Of a stretch of 64,000 nucleotides of DNA, positions 1-10,197 are shown one piece after another. The stretch spans positions 1-64,000 of the forward strand of contig NZ_VAUO01000010.1 in assembly GCF_005796105.1 (NCBI RefSeq), written 5' to 3'. The notes under the pieces are model-generated. The model saw only the letters and a list, made by a program, of their open reading frames with translations, did not search any database and had not been told where the DNA came from. Origin of the DNA: Pseudomonas mosselii (lineage in GTDB: Bacteria > Pseudomonadota > Gammaproteobacteria > Pseudomonadales > Pseudomonadaceae). A program made the translations under genes and the position numbers. Numbering within the stretch: position 1 is the first letter of the stretch; the number at the start of each line of letters is the position of its first letter.

Positions 1-1
1 G

Positions 2-3000
2 ACGATCAATGGCCGCGTGTATGGCGGCGAGCTGAGCCTGGGCTGGACGTTCAGTACCGAGCAGTTCGATGTACAGACCCTACAGGCCCTGGCCGACGAC
101 TACGCTGACGAACTGCGTGCACTGATCGCCCATTGCATCGAGCCGCAGCATCGTGGGCTGACACCGTCGGACTTCCCTCTGGCACGTGTGACCCAGGCTC
201 AACTGGACCGTCTTGCGATCGCGCCCGAGCAGGTTGAAGACCTCTATCCACTGGCGCCGATGCAACGTGGCATGTTGTTCCACACGCTCTACGAAGCCAG
301 TGCCGGCGACTACCTGAACCAGATGCGCCTGGATGTCGATGGCCTCGACGCAGAGCGATTCCGCGCCGCCTGGCAGGCCACCTTGGACGCTCAGGAGGTA
401 TTGCGCAGTAGTTTCGTCTGGGACGGCGACCTGAATGAGCCGTTGCAGGTTGTGCAGCGGCGTTTGAGCATACCGTTCGTGCTGCACGACTGGCGCGGTC
501 GGGACGATCTTGAGAGCGCTTTGGCGAGCTTAGCGCGTGCTGAGCTTGCCCAAGGTTTTGACCTGGGCGCAGCGCCGTTGCTGCGGGTGGTGCTGGTGCA
601 GGTGGCAGATGATCGTCACCACCTGATCCACACCCACCACCATATCCTCATGGATGGCTGGAGCCATTCGCAACTGATGGGCGAGGTGTTGCAGCGTTAC
701 AACGGCCAGGTTTTGCCAGCCCGGCAAGGGCACTTCCGTGACTACATCGCCTGGTTGCAACGCCAGGACAGTGACCAGGCCCAAGCGTTCTGGCGTGGGC
801 AGCTGAAGATCGTCGAGGAACCGACCCGCTTGGTACAAGCGCTGGCCAACTTGCGTGCGGCGGATGCCAATAATCAGGGGCATGGTGGCTTCGGCATGCG
901 TCTGGATAACTTACAGACCACCGCCCTCGTCGAATTTGCCCGGCGCCAGAAAGTGACGCTCAATACCCTGGTGCAGGCCGCCTGGCTCTTGCTGTTGCAA
1001 CGTCATACCGGGCAGCAAGCGGTGGTGTTTGGTGCAACGGTGGCCGGTCGGCCGGCCGAGCTGCGCGGTGCCGAACAGCAGGTGGGCTTGTTCATCAACA
1101 CCTTGCCGGTGGTCGCAGCACCACTGCCGCATGAAAGCGTGCAGGCCTTGCTACAGCGCGTGCAGGCGCAGAACTTGGCGCTGCGCGAGTATGAGCACAC
1201 GCCGTTGTTCGATGTGCAACGCTGGGCAGGGCAGGGCGCACAGGCGCTGTTCGACACCTTGCTGGTGTTCGAGAACTATCCGGTGGCTGATGCGCTGCAA
1301 GCGCAGGCGCCTGAAGGGTTGCAGTTCTTCGGCATCGGCAACCACGAGCAGACCAATTACCCGCTGACACTGTCGGTTACCCACGCTGCGACGCTCAGTC
1401 TGCATTTCAGCTACGCCCGCGCCGCGTTCACCGAGGCGACGATAGAAACCCTGGCAGGGCGCTTGGGCAACCTGCTGTTGGCCATGCAGTCCGACGCCGG
1501 CCAGGCACTGAGCGAGCTTGCATGGCTGGATGCGGCCGAGCGCCAGCAGCTGGATGACTGGGCCATTGCGCCACTGGATTGCCCTGACGACGCGCCGGTG
1601 CATGTGCAGTTCGAGGCCCAGGTCGCGCGCACGCCAGAGGCGACGGCGCTGATGTTCCAGACCAGCAGCCTGACTTACACGATGCTCAACCAGCAGGCCA
1701 ACCGCCTGGCCAGGCAGTTGGTGGCCCTGGGGGTCGGACCTGACGTACTGGTGGGTATCGCCGCTGACCGCGGTCTGGACATGATCGTCGGCCTTCTGGC
1801 CGTGCTCAAGGCAGGCGGTGGCTATGTGCCGTTGGATCCGAACTACCCGGCGGATCGTTTGCTGTGCATGATCGAGGACAGCGGCATCACGCTGTTGCTC
1901 AGCCATACCCACCTCATGCAGCGCCTGGCCGTTCCCGATACGCTGCCGCGTCTGTATCTGGACCAGCCAGAGTCCTGGGCGGGGCAGTCATCGGACAATC
2001 TGACCCACCGGGTCGAGACTGGCAACCTGGCGTATGTGATGTTCACCTCCGGCTCTACCGGGCGCCCCAAGGGGGTTGGTATCAGTCATCTGGCCTTGGC
2101 GCGGCATGCCCACGTCGCCTTGGACTTCTTTGCCCTGGATGGCAACGACCGCGCCTTGCAGTTCTCGACGTTCAACTTCGATGGTTTCGTCGAGCAACTG
2201 TACCCGGCGTTGATCTGCGGTGCGTCGGTCGTCCTGCGCGGCAATGAGATCTGGGACAGCGAGACCTTCTATCGCGAACTGATCGACAAGCAGATCAGCG
2301 TAGCCGACCTGACCACCGCTTACTGGAACATGTTGGCCAAGGACTTCGCCGCCCACGGGCCGCGCGACTATGGGCGCCTGCGACAGGTGCACGGCGGTGG
2401 CGAGGCCATGCCGGTCGAGGGCCTTAGCGCGTGGCAGGCAGCGGGACTTGGACACGTGCGCCTGCTCAATACCTACGGTCCCACCGAAGCGACGGTCACT
2501 GCAACGACCCTCGATTGCAGTGACTACATCAGTGGGCATCTGCCGATGCCGCTGACCCTGCCGATTGGTCGGGTGCTACCGGGGCGCAGCATCTATTTGC
2601 TCGAAGACAGCGGCCAGCCGGCGCCTATGGGGGTGATGGGCGAATTGGTCATTGGTGGCGAGCTACTGGCACGCGGATACCACGGTCGTCCCGGACTGAC
2701 CGCCGAACGTTTCCTGCCGGACCCGTTCGGTGCTCCAGGCGCTCGCCTGTACCGTACGGGCGACCTGGCGCGCTATCGCGCCGAAGGGCTGATCGACTAT
2801 GTCGGGCGCATCGACCATCAGGTGAAGATACGCGGTTTCCGCATCGAACTGGGGGAGATCGAGGCGCGTCTGGTCGAGCACGCACAGGTCCATGATGCGG
2901 TGGTGGTCGCGCAGCAAGGTGGCGCCGGTCACCAACTGGTCGCGTACCTGGTGCCAAGCCGCGCCGATGTGGTCCTGGCCGATGAGGCAAAAGCGGCTGC

Positions 3001-6000
3001 ACTGCGCGACAGCGTCCGCGCCTATTTGCGCGATACGCTACCGGATTACATGGTGCCAGCGTTCCTCATGCTGCTCGCCCGCTTGCCGCTGAGCCCGAAT
3101 GGCAAGCTTGATCGCAAGGCGCTGCCAACGTTGGATGCGAGCTTGTCACAGCAGGCCTATGTGGCGCCGCAGACTGCGCTGCAAGAGCGTCTGGCGCAGA
3201 TCTGGCAAGACGTGTTGACGCTCGAACGGGTAGGGGTAACTGACAACTTCTTCGAAGTGGGCGGCGACTCCATTGTGTCTATCCAGGTGGTCAGCCGTGC
3301 CCGCCAGGCTGGCATCCTGTTCACCCCCAAGGCGCTGTTCGAGCACCAGACCATCGAAGCCTTGGCGCAGGTGGTTACGGTGGCCGAGCTGGCGCAGGCA
3401 CAGCAGACAGCCGCCGCTGGAACGTTGGCCTGCCTGCCGTTGAGTGGCGAGCTGGCTGCCCAATGGTGCGAGCTTTCGGTGCCTGCGGCGCTTGATGCGC
3501 AGACCTTGCAGCAGGCGCTGCGTACCCTGGTGGCACGGCACGACAGCCTGCGCCTGAGCGTGGAGGTCGCTGTCGAGGGCCTGCAGGGCAAGTACCTTGA
3601 TCTTGATGCCCTGGATGAGCGCTGGAAAGACGTCGCATTGCTGATCGACGCTGAACCGCAACTGCAAGTGCGCCAAGCCCTGGCGGACAGCCTTGAGCCG
3701 ACCCAGGGGGTATTGCTGCGTGGCGCACTGGGGGCTGTCGTAGAGGGCCGGCGCCCGTTGCTGCTGGTGGCGGCAGGCGAGGTCTTCGACGCCGATGCCT
3801 GGCATGTTCTGCGCGAAGAACTCCAGGCGCTGTGCGAGCAGCGCGAGCTGCCACCGCGCAGCCATACCTGGCAGTACTGGCTTGCGCGTCTACAGGAGCA
3901 GGCCGGCGATCAAGCGGACTTCTGGCGTGACCAGCAGTTGGCAGCGGTTGATCGCCTGCCGCTTCATGGCGCAGGCCATGGGTATTACGTGCGCCAGGAC
4001 AGCCTGTCCAGCACGCACAGTTGGCAACTGCTGGAACTCGCGCCGACCGCCTATCGCACCACACCGGCCGAGCTGCTGTTGACCGCGCTGGTGCGTGTGG
4101 TGGGCCGTACTACGCTGGCACCGGCAGTGCGCGTTGCGCTCACCCCGGCGCGAGCGACACTGGGCTGCGACGTGCAGCATGCCATTGGCCGCTTTGCCAA
4201 CCCGTTCCCGTTGCGCCTGGTGGTCGAGAGCGACCTGGCCTGCGCGATCAAATCGGTGAAAGAGTGCCTGCGCGGAGTGCCGTTGCACGGCGCTGCCTTT
4301 GCTCTGGCGCAGGGGGGCGCCGAGGCTTGGCCGCAACTGGCATTCAGGCATGATCCCCAGCGCCCGGCGCCCGGTGCCTGGGAGCAGCACGGGGCGGGCA
4401 GCATGGCCACGTTGCCTGGCTTGCACCTGTCCAGCGTGGTCAGCGATGGGCACTTGCAATTGCACTGGCAACTGGTTGGCGAGGGGCATGCGCATGACCT
4501 GGATACGCTGGCGCAGGACTACCTGCACGCGTTGCAGCAGATCATCGAGCACTGCCTGGATCCGCACAATCAGGGGGTGACGCCGTCGGACTTCCCGTTG
4601 GCTGCACTGACCCAGGCCGAGCTGGATCGCCTGCCGGTGCCAGCGGTCGACATCGAGGACATCTACCCGCTCTCGCCGATGCAGGAAGGCATGCTGTTCC
4701 ACAGTGTCAACGACGATGACAGTGAGCTGTACATCAACCAGTCCAGCCTGTCGATCGGCGGTCTGGACGTGGAGCGCCTGCGTGCTGCCTGGACCTTCGT
4801 CACCGAGCGCCATGCCATCCAGCGCAGCAGCTTCCATTGGCAGGCCGGCCTGGCCAGGCCGCTGCAGGTGGTGCACCGCCAGGTGGAACTGGACATTCGC
4901 GAGCTTGACTGGCGCCACACCGCGGTCGACGAGCAGCGTATCGCCGAACTCAACCGCCGCGAGCGTGAGCGCAGCTTCGAGCTTGCCATTGCGCCGCTGC
5001 ACCGGTTGTTGCTGGTGCGCTTGGATGACGACCGCTACCAGATGATCTGGACGAGCCATCACATACTGATGGATGGCTGGAGCAGCTCGCGGTTGTTTGC
5101 CGAGGTGCTACAGCACTACGCCGGCATCGAGGTGCCTGCGCAGGTGGGCAACTACCGTGACTTCATCGCCTGGCTGGTAAGCCAGGACCGAACTGCGCTG
5201 GAGCAGTTCTGGCGCGAGCGCCTGCGGCCGTTGGAAGAGCCGACGCTGCTCGCGCAGGCGGTGCACCCTCAGCATGCAGAGCCGCTGCCGGGCCACCAGG
5301 CTTTGTATTCCTCCTGGGATCCAGCGCAGACCGTGCGCCTGCAACAGCATTGCCGGCGCCTGCGCATTACCCTCAACACCTTGGTACAAGCGGCGTGGCT
5401 GCTGGTGCTGCAACGTTACACTGGCCAGCGCACCCTGGCGTTCGGCGCGACCGTGGCAGGCCGCCCTGAAAGCCTGCCGGGTGCCGACAGTATGCTGGGT
5501 CTGTTCATCAATACCTTGCCGGTGATCCAGACGCTGGAGCCCGAACAACCACTGGCCGACTGGCTGCGTGCGTTGCAGGCCTACAACCTGGACATTCGTG
5601 ACTATTCCCAGGCGCCGCTGGCCGATGTGCAGCGGTGGTCGGGGCTGGGTGCCCAGGGCTTGTTCGACAGCATCATCGTGTTCGAGAACTACCCTATCGA
5701 CCAGCGCCTGAACGAGGACATCGATACTGGCCTGACCTTTGGCAACAGTGCCAGCCAAGGCCTGACCAACTTCCCGATGGACTTGGCTGTCAACCTGGGC
5801 GAGCGCCTAAGCATCGAGTACATGTACCTGCGCAGTAGCTTCAGTCATGAGGCGGTCGAAGGGATCCGGCGCTGCATGGAGCAGACCCTCAATGCGTTAG
5901 TGGAGGCCTCGCCGCACATGCCGCTGGGCAACTTGCCGCGTCTGGACGAGGCCCAGCATCGCGCCCTGAGCCAATGGAGTGCAGCCCCAGCGGACGCGTA

Positions 6001-9000
6001 CCAGGCCCTGACACTGCCCCAGCTGATTGCACGGCATGCCGTGCAGCAACCCAAGGCCATCGCCGTACAGTGTGCCGATGTGGTGATGGACTACGCCACG
6101 CTCGATAGCCGCGCCAACCAGCTGGCCCATGCCCTGATCGCCCAAGGGGTCGGGCCTGAGTGTGTGGTCGGGGTTGCCATGCAGCGCTCTGCGGACCTGC
6201 TGGTGGCGCTGCTGGCGGTACTCAAGAGCGGTGCGGCCTATGTGCCGCTGGATATCGACTACCCGCCGGAGCGTCTGGCGTACATGATCGAGGATTCGGC
6301 GATGGTGCTGCTGCTGACCGAGCAGCCGCTGCGTGCGCGCTTTGACCTGCCGCCGGCGCTGGCAGTGATGGAGGTCGACCAGTTCGACGCCAGCCTGCAT
6401 GACCGGCAGGCACCGCCCAGCCGGGTATGTGCCGATTCCCTGGCATACCTGATCTACACCTCTGGCTCGACCGGCCGGCCCAAGGGCGTCGCGGTGGCGC
6501 ATGGGCCGATCAGTGCGCATTGTCAGGCCATCGCTCGGCTGTATGAGATGGACGCCGACACCCGCGAGCTGCATTTCATGTCGTTTGCCTTCGACGGTGC
6601 CCATGAGCGTTGGCTCAGCACGTTGTTCGCCGGAGGCACTCTGGTGCTGCGCGACAACGAGCTGTGGACACCTGAGCAGACCTGTGCGGCCTTGCACCGC
6701 CACGGGATTAGCATCGCGTGCTTCCCACCGGCGTATCTCAAGCAACTGGCCGAGTTCGTGCAGAGCAGCGCCGAGCCGGCACCGCCGGTGAGGATCTACT
6801 GCTTTGGCGGAGATGCCGTGCCTGAGCAGACGTTCGAGCAGGTCAAGGCCGCGCTCAGGCCGCGCTATTTCACCAATGGCTATGGCCCCACCGAAACGGT
6901 AGTCACGCCCATGCTGTGGAAGGCGGCCGGCGAGGAACGTTGTGGCGCCGCTTATGCGCCGATCGGACGAGCAGTAGGACAACGCTCGCTGTACATCCTC
7001 GACGATGACCTGCGGCCGCTGCCAGCGGGCTTTGCCGGTGAGCTGTACATCGGCGGGCAGGGGCTTGCGCGTGGCTATCATCGCCGGCCGGATGCCAGTG
7101 CCGAGCGCTTTGTGCCCAATCCGTTCGGCGCTGCGGGTGAGCGTTTGTACCGCACCGGGGACTTGGTACGCCTGCGCCTCGATGGGCTCGTCGATTATGT
7201 GGGGCGGATCGACCATCAGGTGAAGGTGCGCGGTTTCCGCATCGAGTTGGGCGAGATCGAGGCGCGCCTGCGCCAGCAGCCCGGCGTCACCGATGCCTTG
7301 GTGATCGCTCGCGAAAGTCCGTCGGGCAAGCAACTGATCGGTTACGTGGTCGGCCCGCAAGGGGATGAGCAGGGAGGCCTGTTGAAGGCGGCCCTGCGCC
7401 AGTCGCTGCCCGATTACATGGTGCCGGCGCAGATCCTGTGCCTGTCGCGCTTCCCGCTCACGCCCAACGGCAAGCTCGACCGACGTGCGTTGCCTGAACC
7501 GCAGTTCGAGGCGCAAAGCCATGTTGCGCCGCGCAACGAGCGTGAGCAGTGGCTGGCGCAGATTTGGCAGCAGGTCCTGCAAGTCGAGCAGGTGGGGATT
7601 ACCGACAACTTCTTCGAACTGGGGGGCGATTCGATCCTGAGTCTTCAGGTGATCTCCCAGGTGCGTAACCATCCGCACCTGGAGATGGACTTGAAACTGC
7701 GCGACCTGATGCGCCACCAGACCATCGAAGCGTTGTTCGACCAAGGTACGGCGCGCCGAAGCCCACAAGAAGACCTCACCCATCAGGCCAGCGAGGGGCT
7801 GTTCAACCTGATTCCGATCCAGGAGTGGTTCTTCGAGCAGACCATGCGCGAGCCGCATCACTTCAACCAGGCCTTGATGTTACGTGCGCGTGGCCCGATT
7901 GATGGCCAGGCCCTCGAGCAGGCCCTGCTGCACGTCGTACGGCACCACGACAGCCTGCGGTTGCGCTTTCGCCAGGAGAACGGACGCTGGTACCAGTATT
8001 ACGACACCCTGGCCGGCAGTTGCGAGTGGATCTGGCACCGCGAGGTCAGTGACGCCGATGCGTTGAATGCCTTGGTCAACAGTGCCCAGCGCAGCCTGAG
8101 CATTATCGACGGCCCGGTGATTCGGGTGGTCAATGCCAGGCTCGACGGGGGTGAGAGCCGCTTGATGATCGCGATTCATCACCTGGTTATCGATGGTGTG
8201 TCGTGGCGAATCCTCCTGCAGGACTTGCAAGAGGCCTACCAGGCGTGCCTGGAGGGGCGCGAGGTGAACCTGCCGATCCGTACCAGCAGTTTCCGCGCCT
8301 GGGCCGAAGGGCTACAGGGGGAGGTCCAGCGACTGGCGGAGGAGGAACTGGGCTACTGGCTTGGCCAATTGGATCAGCCAGGGCAGGAGCTGCCTTGCGA
8401 TAACCCGCGTGGCAAGAACCAGGTGCAGTTCGAGACCAGCGCCCAGCTGAAGCTGTCGGAGCGTGACACGACTCGGCTGCTCAAGCAGGTGCCAGCGGTG
8501 TATCAGACCCAGATCAACGATGTGTTGCTCACGGCCTTGAGCCGGGTGCTGTGCCGCTGGAGCGAAGCGGAGTCGGTCTTGGTGCAGTTCGAAGGTCACG
8601 GCCGTGAGGACCTGTTCGAGGCGCTCGACCTGAGCCGTACCCTGGGTTGGTTCACCAGCATGTTCCCGTTGCGTCTGAGCCCGGGCTTGGATGAGGACTT
8701 CGCGCCGTCGATCCGAGCCATTCAGCAGCAATTGCAGGCGGTTCCAAGCAAAGGCCTGGGTTACGGCCTGCTGCGCCACATGGGCGACCGACAGCTGCGT
8801 GAGCGCCTTGCCGGGCTGGCCCAGGCACGGGTGACGTTCAACTACCTGGGGCAGTTCGACCAGAGCTTCGACGAGCAGGCGTTGCTGGTGCCCGCCGACG
8901 AAAGCCCAGGTGCTTGCTACAGCCCCCAGGCCCAGTTGGGCAACTGGCTGGAGATCACTGGCCAGGTGTTCGACGGTCAGCTTTCGCTGCGCTGTTTCTA

Positions 9001-9109
9001 CAGTAGCCGACGCTATCGTGCCGCTACCGTGCAAGCGCTGATGGACGCCTTCAGGTGTGAGCTGTTGGCGCTGATCGAGCACTGCCTTGATCAGGCCGTG
9101 ACGACCTGA
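2..9109 (+). CDS. Pyoverdine-type nonribosomal peptide synthetase, 5' end outside window
   Basis: This is the 3' part of a cytoplasmic multimodular synthetase; the reading frame is open from base 2, so the first GTG (17) is not the start. Domains in order: the tail of an epimerization (E) domain; C1 (about 240-1510, HHILMDGWS); A1 (about 1600-3150, core TSGSTGRPKG); T1 (GGDS near 3258); a degenerate E domain (about 3420-4540); C2 (about 4640-5920, HHILMDGWS); A2 (about 6020-7500); T2 (GGDS near 7620); and a final E domain (HHLVIDGVS near 8175). By eye the specificity codes are D-G-E-D-H-G-T-V-T for A1 and D-G-E-C-C-G-G-V-T for A2. From memory these resemble codes for basic residues (lysine or ornithine type) in pyoverdine synthetases. 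There is no thioesterase, so chain growth must continue on another subunit. The pyoverdine role follows from the pvd/fpvA neighbours; which Pvd subunit it is cannot be fixed from a fragment. Confidence 0.93.
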   Translation, partial: TINGRVYGGELSLGWTFSTEQFDVQTLQALADDYADELRALIAHCIEPQHRGLTPSDFPLARVTQAQLDRLAIAPEQVEDLYPLAPMQRGMLFHTLYEASAGDYLNQMRLDVDGLDAERFRAAWQATLDAQEVLRSSFVWDGDLNEPLQVVQRRLSIPFVLHDWRGRDDLESALASLARAELAQGFDLGAAPLLRVVLVQVADDRHHLIHTHHHILMDGWSHSQLMGEVLQRYNGQVLPARQGHFRDYIAWLQRQDSDQAQAFWRGQLKIVEEPTRLVQALANLRAADANNQGHGGFGMRLDNLQTTALVEFARRQKVTLNTLVQAAWLLLLQRHTGQQAVVFGATVAGRPAELRGAEQQVGLFINTLPVVAAPLPHESVQALLQRVQAQNLALREYEHTPLFDVQRWAGQGAQALFDTLLVFENYPVADALQAQAPEGLQFFGIGNHEQTNYPLTLSVTHAATLSLHFSYARAAFTEATIETLAGRLGNLLLAMQSDAGQALSELAWLDAAERQQLDDWAIAPLDCPDDAPVHVQFEAQVARTPEATALMFQTSSLTYTMLNQQANRLARQLVALGVGPDVLVGIAADRGLDMIVGLLAVLKAGGGYVPLDPNYPADRLLCMIEDSGITLLLSHTHLMQRLAVPDTLPRLYLDQPESWAGQSSDNLTHRVETGNLAYVMFTSGSTGRPKGVGISHLALARHAHVALDFFALDGNDRALQFSTFNFDGFVEQLYPALICGASVVLRGNEIWDSETFYRELIDKQISVADLTTAYWNMLAKDFAAHGPRDYGRLRQVHGGGEAMPVEGLSAWQAAGLGHVRLLNTYGPTEATVTATTLDCSDYISGHLPMPLTLPIGRVLPGRSIYLLEDSGQPAPMGVMGELVIGGELLARGYHGRPGLTAERFLPDPFGAPGARLYRTGDLARYRAEGLIDYVGRIDHQVKIRGFRIELGEIEARLVEHAQVHDAVVVAQQGGAGHQLVAYLVPSRADVVLADEAKAAALRDSVRAYLRDTLPDYMVPAFLMLLARLPLSPNGKLDRKALPTLDASLSQQAYVAPQTALQERLAQIWQDVLTLERVGVTDNFFEVGGDSIVSIQVVSRARQAGILFTPKALFEHQTIEALAQVVTVAELAQAQQTAAAGTLACLPLSGELAAQWCELSVPAALDAQTLQQALRTLVARHDSLRLSVEVAVEGLQGKYLDLDALDERWKDVALLIDAEPQLQVRQALADSLEPTQGVLLRGALGAVVEGRRPLLLVAAGEVFDADAWHVLREELQALCEQRELPPRSHTWQYWLARLQEQAGDQADFWRDQQLAAVDRLPLHGAGHGYYVRQDSLSSTHSWQLLELAPTAYRTTPAELLLTALVRVVGRTTLAPAVRVALTPARATLGCDVQHAIGRFANPFPLRLVVESDLACAIKSVKECLRGVPLHGAAFALAQGGAEAWPQLAFRHDPQRPAPGAWEQHGAGSMATLPGLHLSSVVSDGHLQLHWQLVGEGHAHDLDTLAQDYLHALQQIIEHCLDPHNQGVTPSDFPLAALTQAELDRLPVPAVDIEDIYPLSPMQEGMLFHSVNDDDSELYINQSSLSIGGLDVERLRAAWTFVTERHAIQRSSFHWQAGLARPLQVVHRQVELDIRELDWRHTAVDEQRIAELNRRERERSFELAIAPLHRLLLVRLDDDRYQMIWTSHHILMDGWSSSRLFAEVLQHYAGIEVPAQVGNYRDFIAWLVSQDRTALEQFWRERLRPLEEPTLLAQAVHPQHAEPLPGHQALYSSWDPAQTVRLQQHCRRLRITLNTLVQAAWLLVLQRYTGQRTLAFGATVAGRPESLPGADSMLGLFINTLPVIQTLEPEQPLADWLRALQAYNLDIRDYSQAPLADVQRWSGLGAQGLFDSIIVFENYPIDQRLNEDIDTGLTFGNSASQGLTNFPMDLAVNLGERLSIEYMYLRSSFSHEAVEGIRRCMEQTLNALVEASPHMPLGNLPRLDEAQHRALSQWSAAPADAYQALTLPQLIARHAVQQPKAIAVQCADVVMDYATLDSRANQLAHALIAQGVGPECVVGVAMQRSADLLVALLAVLKSGAAYVPLDIDYPPERLAYMIEDSAMVLLLTEQPLRARFDLPPALAVMEVDQFDASLHDRQAPPSRVCADSLAYLIYTSGSTGRPKGVAVAHGPISAHCQAIARLYEMDADTRELHFMSFAFDGAHERWLSTLFAGGTLVLRDNELWTPEQTCAALHRHGISIACFPPAYLKQLAEFVQSSAEPAPPVRIYCFGGDAVPEQTFEQVKAALRPRYFTNGYGPTETVVTPMLWKAAGEERCGAAYAPIGRAVGQRSLYILDDDLRPLPAGFAGELYIGGQGLARGYHRRPDASAERFVPNPFGAAGERLYRTGDLVRLRLDGLVDYVGRIDHQVKVRGFRIELGEIEARLRQQPGVTDALVIARESPSGKQLIGYVVGPQGDEQGGLLKAALRQSLPDYMVPAQILCLSRFPLTPNGKLDRRALPEPQFEAQSHVAPRNEREQWLAQIWQQVLQVEQVGITDNFFELGGDSILSLQVISQVRNHPHLEMDLKLRDLMRHQTIEALFDQGTARRSPQEDLTHQASEGLFNLIPIQEWFFEQTMREPHHFNQALMLRARGPIDGQALEQALLHVVRHHDSLRLRFRQENGRWYQYYDTLAGSCEWIWHREVSDADALNALVNSAQRSLSIIDGPVIRVVNARLDGGESRLMIAIHHLVIDGVSWRILLQDLQEAYQACLEGREVNLPIRTSSFRAWAEGLQGEVQRLAEEELGYWLGQLDQPGQELPCDNPRGKNQVQFETSAQLKLSERDTTRLLKQVPAVYQTQINDVLLTALSRVLCRWSEAESVLVQFEGHGREDLFEALDLSRTLGWFTSMFPLRLSPGLDEDFAPSIRAIQQQLQAVPSKGLGYGLLRHMGDRQLRERLAGLAQARVTFNYLGQFDQSFDEQALLVPADESPGACYSPQAQLGNWLEITGQVFDGQLSLRCFYSSRRYRAATVQALMDAFRCELLALIEHCLDQAVTT

Positions 9110-9165
9110 ACCTTGCCTGCGGGTGCCGGAGACGGTGCCCGCTTCTTTTTTCCAGGAAACTCTTC

Positions 9166-10128
9166 ATGACTTTGCATCCCGATATCGGTGCCTTTCTCGA
9201 CCTGGCCGAAGAGCGCCAGGCAGGTTCGCAGGCGACTTTTGCGGCCATGACCGCACAGCAGGCCCGAGCGGCATTCGAACTGACTACCCACCAGTTGCGC
9301 TGGCCTGCGCCTGAGGCCGTTGACGTCCAGGCGCTCGAAGCCCGTGGCCGCGATGGTGCAGCGATTGCGTTGCGTCTGTACCGACCACACGGGGCGAGTG
9401 CGGGGCCTCAAGGCCTGGTGTGCTACCTGCATGGCGGCGGCTACGTGGTGGGTAGTCTCGATTCCCACGATGGCGTGTGCCGTGAGCTGTGTCAGCGCAG
9501 TGGCTTCCCGGTATTGTCGGTGGGTTACCGCCTGGCACCGGAGCACAAGTTTCCTACCGCCCTGCATGACTGCACCGACACCCTGCATTGGCTGCGTGAG
9601 CAAGCCGTGCCATTGGGTATCGACCTTGAGCGGGTGGTACTGGCCGGGGACAGCGTCGGTGCGAGCCTGGCCACCGTGCTGGCCATCGAGGCTGCGCATG
9701 CGGGTGAGGCCGCGCCGATCACCCCCTGCCTGCAAGTGCTGTGCTATCCGATGACCGACGCTTCGCAACGCAGTGCGTCGATGGAGTTGTTCGCCGAGGG
9801 CTACCTGCTGGAAAGCGACACCCTGGAATGGTTCTACCAGCATTATGCACGTACCGCGCAGGATCGTCTGGACTGGCGCTTCTCGCCGTTGCTCGCGGAT
9901 GACTTGATCGGGGTGGCCCCGGCAGTGGTCGTGGTTGCAGGTTTCGATCCGTTGCTCGATGAAGGCCTGGCATATGCCCGCAAGTTGCAGGCACAAGGCG
10001 TCGATGTCCAGTTGCTGGAATACCCAGACCTGACCCATGACTTGTTGCGTATGCGCAGCGTGGTACCGGCAGTGGAACAGGTGCATGAAACGCTTGCCGG
10101 TCTGATTCGCCAGCGCTTGCAGCGCTGA
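9166..10128 (+). CDS. Alpha/beta hydrolase (HSL-like esterase family) in pyoverdine locus
   Basis: A 320-residue hydrolase of the hormone-sensitive-lipase type. It has the oxyanion motif HGGGYVVG, the nucleophile motif GDSVG, a late acidic residue in FDPLLDEG and a C-terminal DLTHD histidine, so the catalytic triad looks complete. There is no signal peptide, which suggests a cytoplasmic enzyme. The ATG at 9166 follows an AGGAAA ribosome site and lies 56 bp after the synthetase stop, so the two are probably co-transcribed. It is not a canonical external thioesterase (GxSxG in a shorter protein). A role in pyoverdine editing, hydrolysis or release is possible from context only; the substrate is unknown. 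Confidence 0.85.
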   Translation: MTLHPDIGAFLDLAEERQAGSQATFAAMTAQQARAAFELTTHQLRWPAPEAVDVQALEARGRDGAAIALRLYRPHGASAGPQGLVCYLHGGGYVVGSLDSHDGVCRELCQRSGFPVLSVGYRLAPEHKFPTALHDCTDTLHWLREQAVPLGIDLERVVLAGDSVGASLATVLAIEAAHAGEAAPITPCLQVLCYPMTDASQRSASMELFAEGYLLESDTLEWFYQHYARTAQDRLDWRFSPLLADDLIGVAPAVVVVAGFDPLLDEGLAYARKLQAQGVDVQLLEYPDLTHDLLRMRSVVPAVEQVHETLAGLIRQRLQR

Positions 10129-10146
10129 ACCGGTCGCTCCATGAAC

Positions 10147-10181
10147 AACGCCCGATGCAGTTGCCTGCATCGGGCGTTTTT
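10147..10181. terminator. Bidirectional terminator between hydrolase and fpvA
   Basis: A strong hairpin with arms CGCCCGATGCAG and CTGCATCGGGCG around TTGC, with A's on one side and T's on the other. It lies between the convergent hydrolase and fpvA genes and would serve both. Confidence 0.85.
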
Positions 10182-10197
10182 CATACGGGCTTTGCAA

